From assembly GCA_963732345.1 (NCBI GenBank), contig CAVSZI010000003.1, positions 62,001-126,000 of the forward strand: a stretch of DNA of 64,000 bases, read 5' to 3'. The notes under the pieces were generated by a model. That model was not told the origin of the DNA, did not search any database, and saw only the letters and a program-made list of their open reading frames with translations. Both the position numbers and the translations under genes were made by a program. Below are positions 57,612 to 64,000 of the stretch, piece by piece (within the stretch, counting starts at the first letter, position 1; each line of letters opens with the position of its first letter). Origin of the DNA: Bog-532 sp963732345 (GTDB taxonomy: Bacteria > Actinomycetota > Actinomycetes > Streptosporangiales > Streptosporangiaceae).

Positions 57612-59839
57612 CGGCGGCGAACCCCTCCGGCCACCGCCCGCCCAGCCGGCAGCCGCCGGCGCTGCGGCCTGACCGGCTCTACCTCGGCTGGCAGTACGCC
57701 CTCCTCCATCCTCATCCCGGACCGTCGCCGCGCCGGCCCACTCCGCCGCCGTGGGAGCAGCTGAATCAGGGCTGGGTGGCGGCTCAGCGCCGCGAGCAGA
57801 TACGGCTGGACCGCCCGCTCAGAGCATCGTTCGGCGGTGCGATTGTCCTGGCGGCCGGAATGATCACCCTTGGGGTGCTGGGATGGCTCAATCCGTCGCT
57901 GTCCGGGCTGGGGGCCTTGCTGGGCCTGGCCGGGGCCGTCCTCGCGGCCCGCCAGATCCGGCGCAGTGAGCAGGCCATGCGGGCCCGGGTCGCCGGGGAG
58001 GAGCGCCGGGTCAGCACCATCCGGCGCCTCCAGGAAGCGCGGCTCTTCGAGTGGCAGGCCCAGCACGCCGACCACACCAGGGCCTGGCGGGCGCGCCAGG
58101 CCGCCTACGAGGGGCAGAAGCACTGGTATGCGATGTCGCTGGCCTGCGACATCGATCGTGTCGACGTGGCCGGGGGCACGCTGTCCGGCTGGTCCGCCAT
58201 GCTCACGATGATCGGGATGCCCCGGCTGAAAGCCGGCGGCGAGCTGACCGTCGTCGACCTCACCGACGGCGCCGTGGCCCGCGACCTCCTCGCCGTCTCC
58301 CGCCGCGCCGGGATCGACCCGCTGGTCTGGGTGCTGCCCGACGACCTGCCCCGGATGGACCTGGGCACCGGGCTGGCCCCGGCGGCGCTCGCGGACCTGC
58401 TGTCGCTGGCCGCCAGTGCGGGAGACGAGCAGGGTTCCGCCCCGGGGATGTCCCGTGACAACGCCATTCTCGAGCGCGTCATCAGCCTGCTGGACGGCGA
58501 CCCGACGGTGGCGCAGGTCACCGCCGCACTGCGGGTGCTCGGTCAGATCGGCGACCCCCGCGAGGATGCCCGCCGGGGGCTGCTTACCGGGGCGCAGATC
58601 GACCAGCTGGCCGTGATGTTCGGCCGCGGCGCCGGGCAGGTGGTGGTCGAGCGCGCCTGGGCCATGGAGTCACGGCTGCGCAAGCTGGAGGGGGTCGGCG
58701 CTGCCCTCGCGTCCACGCCGCGGTCCCGGCTGCGCGTGGTGGCGATGGACCGGGAGGCCGGCATGGCCGGCCATGCGGTCCTGAGTACCTACGTGGTCGC
58801 GGCGCTCACTGCGGTCATCCGCCGCGCTGCCGCCGGGGTGCCCTGGCAGCACACGCTTTTCCTGCTCGGGGGGGAGAAACTGCGCGGCGACGTGCTGGAC
58901 CGGCTGGCCGATGCCTGCGAGGCCTCCCGGACCGGGCTGGTGGTCGGCTACCGGTCGATCCCGGCCAGCGTCCGGGAGCGGCTGGGGCGCGGGAACGCGG
59001 CCGTCGCGTTCATGCGCCTGGGGAACGCGGCCGACGCCAAGGCGGCCAGCGAGCAGATCGGCACGGAGCACCGTTTCGTCGTTTCGCAGCTCACCAACAC
59101 GGTCGGCACCTCGATCACGGACACCAGGGGCGACTCCTACACCAGTACCGTCGGCACGTCCGATTCCCTGGCCCAGACCAGTTCGGTCACGGACACCTCG
59201 GGGCGCAGCCGTGGCCGGGGCGCCAGCCGGGACAGCAGTTTCCTCCCGCTCAGTCACGAAACCAGTTCCCGCAGCAGCGACTCCAGCCATTCGACCGGCT
59301 ACACCGAATCCGAGGCGATCACCGAGGGCATCAGCGAGAGCACGGCGTGGGGAGTCAGCACGTCGAGCGCGGTCGGCGACAGTGAATCGCAGGCCCGGAC
59401 CGTGCAGCGGTCCCGCGAGCTCGTCGTCGAGCAGCACGAGCTGCAGCAGCTCCCGCCCAGCGCGATGCTTGTCACGTATTCCGCCCCCGGCGGCCGGCAG
59501 GTTGTGGCGGTGGACGCCAATCCGGCCATCATGAGCCTGCCCTCCGCGACGCTAGCCTCTCTGGAGGAGGCGCGCCGGATCACGCAGGAGAGCATCGGGC
59601 AGGCTCCCGGCCGCGATGCCGGGCCGGTGCCGTCCCAGCCGGACCTGTCCCAGCCGGGCCCGGAGCGGGTGGGACGCTCGGCTCAGCACTCCGATGGGCC
59701 GCCGCGGCCCCGGGCCGGGGCTGACCCGCCGCCCGCCGGGCGGAGGTCGCTGAGCTGGCGGGACAGAGCGGAACAGCTGCCCCCCAATCTCGGTCCCCCA
59801 CCGGAACGGCTGGACTGGCGCCGCCGCCCGGACAGGTGA
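57608..59839 (+). CDS. TraM-recognition/VirD4-like C-terminal homologue with Ser/Thr-rich insert
   Basis: The start overlaps the upstream stop (ATGA). The 743-residue protein has a hydrophobic pair near 75-118 (AIVLAAGMITLGVLGWLNPS), a coiled stretch (EEARRITQ-type) and a central domain (SWSAMLTMIGMPRLKAGGEL, LRVVAMDREAGMAGHAVLST) similar to the second half of T4SS ATPases. I find no P-loop. Residues about 495-605 are a Ser/Thr-rich segment (SYTSTVGTSDSLAQTSS and SSDSSHSTGYTESEAITEG), then RELVVEQHELQQLPPSAMLV TY, which conjugative ATPases show at their end. It appears to be half of a split or duplicated ATPase. No close family name can be given. Confidence 0.6.
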   Translation: MTAANPSGHRPPSRQPPALRPDRLYLGWQYALLHPHPGPSPRRPTPPPWEQLNQGWVAAQRREQIRLDRPLRASFGGAIVLAAGMITLGVLGWLNPSLSGLGALLGLAGAVLAARQIRRSEQAMRARVAGEERRVSTIRRLQEARLFEWQAQHADHTRAWRARQAAYEGQKHWYAMSLACDIDRVDVAGGTLSGWSAMLTMIGMPRLKAGGELTVVDLTDGAVARDLLAVSRRAGIDPLVWVLPDDLPRMDLGTGLAPAALADLLSLAASAGDEQGSAPGMSRDNAILERVISLLDGDPTVAQVTAALRVLGQIGDPREDARRGLLTGAQIDQLAVMFGRGAGQVVVERAWAMESRLRKLEGVGAALASTPRSRLRVVAMDREAGMAGHAVLSTYVVAALTAVIRRAAAGVPWQHTLFLLGGEKLRGDVLDRLADACEASRTGLVVGYRSIPASVRERLGRGNAAVAFMRLGNAADAKAASEQIGTEHRFVVSQLTNTVGTSITDTRGDSYTSTVGTSDSLAQTSSVTDTSGRSRGRGASRDSSFLPLSHETSSRSSDSSHSTGYTESEAITEGISESTAWGVSTSSAVGDSESQARTVQRSRELVVEQHELQQLPPSAMLVTYSAPGGRQVVAVDANPAIMSLPSATLASLEEARRITQESIGQAPGRDAGPVPSQPDLSQPGPERVGRSAQHSDGPPRPRAGADPPPAGRRSLSWRDRAEQLPPNLGPPPERLDWRRRPDR

Positions 59840-59924
59840 TCCCCGGGTGGCCGGACCCGTTGCGGCGAGGTGACTATGGCCGATGCGGTAGCGCGTGTGC
59901 GGGCCGGCCTGCTAAGCACGTTCT

Positions 59925-62021
59925 GTGAGTGAACAGTCACTTGTAGCGACAAGCATCCGTCTGGCCGCGCCGTGGTGGCACGGCAGCGCAGGCGCAGGCC
60001 CGTCGCGAACGGTCCGGCACATCCTCGCGCAGCTCACGCGGCTCGGGCTGCCGTGGCTGGCTGTCGACCCGGCCGGCTCCGGATACGAGACCGTCACCGC
60101 CGGCTGGGATGGCCCCCCGGTCACGGTCATCAATCCCTGTGATCCCGATGCCGTACCGCTGACCATCAGCCCGCTGGCCCTGGAGCCGGGCTACCCGCTG
60201 CAGGCGCACATCGCCCTGGTGCGCCGGCTGCTGGACGTTGCCTTCGGCGCTGACGAGCTGTTCTCCCTGGCCGTATCGCTGGCGCTGCCCCGCGTTTACC
60301 AGGCCGCCGGCTGGGACCTGCACACCGGCCGGCCCGCGTACCGGCCCGCGTACTGGGCCGTGGGCCGTGCGCCGGCCGTCCCGGCCGTCCCGGGTCTCGG
60401 CCAGTTGCACGCCGCGGTCGCCGGCGTGATCCGCGAGGCCGGCTACGACCGGAGGACCCGGGCCCGGCTTAACGGCCTGGCTGACGCCCGGTTCGGTTCG
60501 CTGCGGACCGGGTCGGCCGGCCGTTTCCTCGACGGCGGTCATCCCGCCGATCTGGGCGTGCTTCTGCGCCGCCCCGCCGTACTGGCCCTGCGCGACATCG
60601 GCGCCGCCGAAGACCGGGCGTTCGTCACCGGGGCCCTGCTGATCCGGCTCGCCGAATACCTGCGGCTCCGTGCGCGGCAACAGGAGGCGCCGAGCCCGCT
60701 GGGGTCGCCGCTCCGGCACGTCCTCGTGCTGGGGGAGGCACGGGCCATCCTGCGTGGCCAGGGCGAGGATCGCCCGGCGACCCATGCGGCCGAATGGCTC
60801 GCGGCCATGCTGGCGGAGTTCGGGGCGCACGGCGAAGGTGCCGTGCTCACCGAGCCGCGCCCGGCCCGCCTCGTGCCGGATGCGTCGCGGAACGCGGCCG
60901 TAAGAACCGTGCGCCGGATGCCAGCCGCCGAGTCTGGGGACGCGGACAAGAATGCGGACAAGAACGCGGACAGGAACGCGGATAAGGAGGCGACCGAGTG
61001 GGCGGACCAGGTGCCGCTCCTCACCCCCGAGGTGGCGGTCCTGCTGGCCGGCGATGCCGGGCCGCCGCGCTACGGACGGATAGCCGATCTGACCACAACG
61101 GCGCCCGGCGCCGTCGAACCCGGCGATGTCACGCCGCTGTTGAGCGGGCGCCGCTCCGTGGCCTGCGGACGAGCCTGCCGGGAAGGCCGCGCGTGCCATC
61201 TGGCGGAGCTCCGCGAAGCCGAACTGCTCGCCACCTCACCCGAACACGCCTGGCTGCGAGTGTGGACCGAGGCGTTCCTGCTGGCCTTCCTCACCGACAA
61301 TCTGCTGCCGGCCGTTCCCCCGCCGCTGTGCCGCCGGTGGCGGGGCCCGGGTGCCCGGGCGCGCGAATGCCTGCTGGCCCGGATCCTCGACCACCGGGTC
61401 GGTGTCCGCGCCGCGGCCTTGCGCACGAGCTACGACCCGTCCCGGTTCGGCCAGATGGTGGCGTCCGCGGCGGCGATCAGGCTGGATCGCGCCGCCGGCG
61501 CCGGCGCCGGCGGCGGACCTGCGGCCGGTCCGGCCGGCGGAGCCCCCTCCGCCACCCGGCCCGGTCCGGCCTGGGTGATCCCGCAGCTTCGCTGGCTGCA
61601 CGAGATCGAACGGCTCTGCCCGCTCAGCGGCACCGGTCTGGCACCCGCCGACCTCGCCCCGCCCCTTGACTTCGATCTGAACGCCCTGCCGGACTGGCCG
61701 GGCATCCGGGCCGGCCAGCGGATCCGGGCCCTGCGCCGGCACCCGCTGTCGATGGAACACGCCGCCAACCGCCGGCTGGCCTGGACCGCCCTGGCCGGCG
61801 AGGACGGACCCGGGCCGCTCGCCGCCGACCTCGCGCAGGTGATGCCCGGCCTGGACCATGCGCAGGCGCTGCGCCACGCTGCGGCGCTCATGCAGGTGTC
61901 GGGCCGCGTCAGCGCCGGTCCGGGCTGGCTCGAGACGGTCCTTTCCTGGCCGCGCCGGTTTGTCGCGTTTTCTGGCGGCCAGCGCCTGCCGGATGATGCT
62001 GCTGACTGGCCGTCCGGGTGA
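59925..62021 (+). CDS. HerA/VirB4-like ATPase homologue starting at a degenerate P-loop
   Basis: GTG start at 59925 without a clear ribosome binding site. The 698-residue protein begins almost directly at the P-loop position: WHGSAGAGPSRTVRHILAQL has Pro26 where Lys is required. LPWLAVDPAGSGYETV, DPDAVPLTISPLALEPGYPL, GRFLDGGHPADLGVLL and FVTGALLIRLAEYLRLRARQ follow the HerA/DUF87 order. The Walker B region LRHVLVLGEARAIL has Gly270-Glu271. A Cys cluster (CGRACREGRACHL) sits near 410. The C-terminus from about 560 is a separate helical domain. The canonical family has a longer N-terminus, so this is truncated or rearranged and probably not an active ATPase. Confidence 0.65.
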   Translation: MSEQSLVATSIRLAAPWWHGSAGAGPSRTVRHILAQLTRLGLPWLAVDPAGSGYETVTAGWDGPPVTVINPCDPDAVPLTISPLALEPGYPLQAHIALVRRLLDVAFGADELFSLAVSLALPRVYQAAGWDLHTGRPAYRPAYWAVGRAPAVPAVPGLGQLHAAVAGVIREAGYDRRTRARLNGLADARFGSLRTGSAGRFLDGGHPADLGVLLRRPAVLALRDIGAAEDRAFVTGALLIRLAEYLRLRARQQEAPSPLGSPLRHVLVLGEARAILRGQGEDRPATHAAEWLAAMLAEFGAHGEGAVLTEPRPARLVPDASRNAAVRTVRRMPAAESGDADKNADKNADRNADKEATEWADQVPLLTPEVAVLLAGDAGPPRYGRIADLTTTAPGAVEPGDVTPLLSGRRSVACGRACREGRACHLAELREAELLATSPEHAWLRVWTEAFLLAFLTDNLLPAVPPPLCRRWRGPGARARECLLARILDHRVGVRAAALRTSYDPSRFGQMVASAAAIRLDRAAGAGAGGGPAAGPAGGAPSATRPGPAWVIPQLRWLHEIERLCPLSGTGLAPADLAPPLDFDLNALPDWPGIRAGQRIRALRRHPLSMEHAANRRLAWTALAGEDGPGPLAADLAQVMPGLDHAQALRHAAALMQVSGRVSAGPGWLETVLSWPRRFVAFSGGQRLPDDAADWPSG
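60946..60985. repeat. 12-bp tandem repeat encoding NADK units
   Basis: A 12-bp unit (AATGCGGACAAG and variants) repeats about 3.5 times, giving DADKNADKNADRNADKEA in the HerA-like protein. It is a charged flexible linker and a recent slippage product. Confidence 0.75.
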
Positions 62022-62038
62022 CGATAGCATCGGCCGGG

Positions 62039-63277
62039 ATGAACAAGCTTCCCTTGCGAGCCAGGCTGGCGACCAGCGTCGGCGGAGCCGCCAGCCGAGT
62101 TTCCCGGCTGGCGGGCCGGGGTGATGGCTCGGTGATCGGCGGTGTCATCGGGCTCCGGCTCGAGCCCGGGCTGCTGGCTATGCTGGCGCAGGACCGGCAG
62201 GTCGTCCTGGTCACCGGGACCAACGGGAAGACGACCACGACGCGCCTGGTCACGGCGGCGCTCGCACCGCTCGGTGAGCAGATCGCCTCGAACGCGTTCG
62301 GCGCCAACATGGAAGCCGGCATGGCGTCCGCGCTCGGCCAGGCACCCGATGCGACCATCGCGGCGCTCGAGTGTGATGAGAAGTACATACCGTACATCCT
62401 CAGGGTCACCCACGCGCGCGTGCTGGTGCTGCTGAACCTCAGCCGGGACCAGATGGACCGGGCCGCCGAGATCTGGCTGCTGGCCCGGCACTGGCGGGAG
62501 GCCATCGCCGCCGCTCCTGGCTGCCACATCGTCGCCAACGCCGACGATCCGCTGATCGCCTGGGCCGCCCGCGAGGCGCCGAATGTCACCTGGGTGGCGG
62601 CCGGGCAGCGCTGGCACGACGACTCTTGGTGCTGCCCGCGCTGTGGTTCGCACCTGCGCCGGACCGGCGACGAGTGGAAGTGCCACGAGTGCTCGTTCTC
62701 CCGGCCTCCGGTCCGCTGGGCGCTGTCCGGTGAGGACGTCATCGACCCGGCTGGGCGCGCCCGGCCGCTCGGCCTCGCCCTGCCCGGCCGGGCGAACCGG
62801 TCCAACGCCGTGGTCGCGCTGGCTGTCGCCGAAGTCTTCGGGGTCGACGTGGTGCGCGCCCTGCGCGGGCTGCGCGACGTGACCTCCGTGGCGGGCCGGT
62901 ACACGACCGTCGAACGGCGCGGCGTGGCCATCCGGCTGCTGCTCGCCAAGAACCCGGCCGGCTGGCTGGAGGCGCTCGACGTGCTGCGCCCGCCGCCCGA
63001 GCCGGTGATGCTCGCGGTCAACGCCCAGGTGCCGGACGGCCGGGACACGTCCTGGCTGTGGGATGTGGATTACCGCAGGCTGCGCGGGCGGCAGGTGTTC
63101 GTCGGAGGGGAGCGCCGGACCGACCTCGCCGTCCGGCTGGAAGCCGACGACGTCACGTTCGAGATCGTGACGGGCGTCGAGGAGGCAGTGGACCGGGTCG
63201 GGCACGGCACCCTCGAGGTGATCGGCAACTACACCGCGTTCCAGCAGGTCCGAACGGTGCTGGGGAGGGCCGCGTGA
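62039..63277 (+). CDS. murT: Lipid II isoglutaminyl synthase subunit MurT
   Basis: The 412-residue protein has a Mur ligase ATP-binding P-loop GTNGKTTTTR (Lys64), then AGMASALGQAP, ALECDEKYIPYI and LLNLSRDQMDR. A four-Cys zinc ribbon (CCPRC...CHEC, about 198-220) is unique to MurT. The C-terminal DUF1727 domain includes DVDYRRLRGRQVFVGG. With GatD it amidates D-Glu of the peptidoglycan stem peptide to iso-Gln on lipid II at the membrane. It overlaps gatD by 4 nt. Confidence 0.95.
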   Translation: MNKLPLRARLATSVGGAASRVSRLAGRGDGSVIGGVIGLRLEPGLLAMLAQDRQVVLVTGTNGKTTTTRLVTAALAPLGEQIASNAFGANMEAGMASALGQAPDATIAALECDEKYIPYILRVTHARVLVLLNLSRDQMDRAAEIWLLARHWREAIAAAPGCHIVANADDPLIAWAAREAPNVTWVAAGQRWHDDSWCCPRCGSHLRRTGDEWKCHECSFSRPPVRWALSGEDVIDPAGRARPLGLALPGRANRSNAVVALAVAEVFGVDVVRALRGLRDVTSVAGRYTTVERRGVAIRLLLAKNPAGWLEALDVLRPPPEPVMLAVNAQVPDGRDTSWLWDVDYRRLRGRQVFVGGERRTDLAVRLEADDVTFEIVTGVEEAVDRVGHGTLEVIGNYTAFQQVRTVLGRAA

Positions 63278-63987
63278 CCAGTGACCTGCGCCTGGTGTGG
63301 GTGTACCCGGACCTGCTGAGCACGTACGGGGACCGCGGCAACCTTCTCGTGCTGGAACGCCGCGCCCGGCTGCGCGACATCGGCGTGGAGCCGGTCTTCG
63401 TCAATTCGGACCAGCCGGTGCCCCGGGACGGCGACATCTACCTGCTCGGCGGGGGCGAGGACCTCCCGCAGGTGCTCGCGGCCCGGCGGCTGCGCGCGGA
63501 TGGCGGCCTGGCCGGCGCGGCGGAGCGCGGTGCCGTCGTGTTCGCGGTGTGCGCCGGTTACCAGCTGCTCGGCCACGAGTTCGGCGGCGCGGACGGTGAG
63601 CCCACCGCGGGCCTCGGGATCCTCGACATCCGCAGCGGGCGCGGCGACCACCGTGCCGTCGGGGAGATCGTCGCGAACGTCGACCCGGTGCTGGGGGTGC
63701 CCGCGCTGACCGGCTTCGAGAACCACCAGGGCGTCACCCGGCTGGGGCCGAATGCCATCCCGCTCGCGGAGGTGTCGCTCGGCACCGGTAACGGCGATGG
63801 CACCGAGGGCGCGCACGCCGGCCGGGTGGTCGGCACGTACTTGCATGGCCCGGCCCTGGTGCGCAACCCCGGTCTTGCCGACCTGCTGCTCGGCTGGGTC
63901 GCGGGCCCGCTGCCGCCGCTGCCGGCCGAAAGTGATGAGCTCGCTCTGACGCTCCGCCGCGAGCGCCTGGCTGCGGTCGCGCCATAG
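63274..63987 (+). CDS. gatD: Lipid II isoglutaminyl synthase glutaminase subunit GatD
   Basis: GTG start at 63274 overlapping the murT stop. The 237-residue protein is a class I glutamine amidotransferase-like (CobB/CobQ-type) domain: LVWVYPDLLSTYGDRGNLLV, DIYLLGGGEDLPQV, catalytic Cys93 in VFAVCAGYQLLG, and His191 in YLHGPAL. It supplies ammonia to MurT. All catalytic residues are present. The MurT/GatD pair is essential in several Gram-positive bacteria. Confidence 0.95.
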   Translation: MTSDLRLVWVYPDLLSTYGDRGNLLVLERRARLRDIGVEPVFVNSDQPVPRDGDIYLLGGGEDLPQVLAARRLRADGGLAGAAERGAVVFAVCAGYQLLGHEFGGADGEPTAGLGILDIRSGRGDHRAVGEIVANVDPVLGVPALTGFENHQGVTRLGPNAIPLAEVSLGTGNGDGTEGAHAGRVVGTYLHGPALVRNPGLADLLLGWVAGPLPPLPAESDELALTLRRERLAAVAP

Positions 63988-64000
63988 CCGGCCCGTCAGT

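Noticed and set aside
61430..63205. 591-codon minus-strand frame opposite murT
   Set aside because: Shadow of murT and the upstream ATPase homologue; composition is typical of antisense reading.

Overview
The window is high-GC actinomycete chromosome. The evidence is mycothiol synthase (MshD), GlnR, a DivIVA-type coiled-coil protein, the MurT/GatD lipid II amidation pair, an ECF sigma/anti-sigma pair and a sulfurtransferase-DUF1416 operon, together with GTG/TTG starts and strong GC bias. The gene set points to a filamentous or Streptomyces-like actinobacterium, but no rRNA or intact tRNA is present to fix the order.

Layout. About 1-14 kb is a sparse, decayed accessory region: the edge of a DUF3500 gene, a frameshifted DUF1801 gene, a VOC protein, an IS110-family element, a potassium channel with an RCK domain, a broken tyrosine integrase beside an inverted repeat, a degenerate tRNA-Tyr-like 3' half, a phasin-like/zinc-motif fusion, an HNH endonuclease, and fragments of a DUF3631/primase gene and an ISKra4-type transposase. 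About 15-32 kb is a metal/sulfur/redox island. It holds copZ-copA, a CsoR-family regulator that has lost the copper-binding His (CstR-like), thioredoxin and DUF302, with matching ATACCC-N4-GGGTAT operators. A GntR regulator there is divergent from a chimeric metallo-beta-lactamase/rhodanese ORF that leads into a three-gene molybdopterin oxidoreductase operon (FeS-NrfD fusion, catalytic subunit, TorD-like chaperone). A stand-alone di-lipoyl protein, IS5-like debris and a cluster of DnaA-box-like sites follow. About 32-44 kb is mixed: adenosine-specific kinase, APC permease, GNAT, a STAND/TPR protein, methyltransferase, MalQ and a frameshifted FAD oxidoreductase.

About 45-64 kb looks like conserved chromosome: ppx, the DivIVA-like gene, mshD overlapping glnR, MoaD/ThiS, ECF sigma with a frameshifted anti-sigma, a thioredoxin-like protein, a cysteine-type leader peptide before DUF4395-sseA-DUF1416, a GntR-type protein, then three consecutive conjugation/HerA-like ATPase homologues and murT-gatD. 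In the ATPases the nucleotide-binding motifs are degenerate where they can be located. This tightly coupled block (54.6-62.0 kb) is the best candidate for an undescribed system.

Many genes are broken by single frameshifts (DUF1801, integrase, DUF3631, FAD oxidoreductase, anti-sigma). Some may be assembly errors; the clustering on the left with multiple mobile-element fragments suggests most are real decay.
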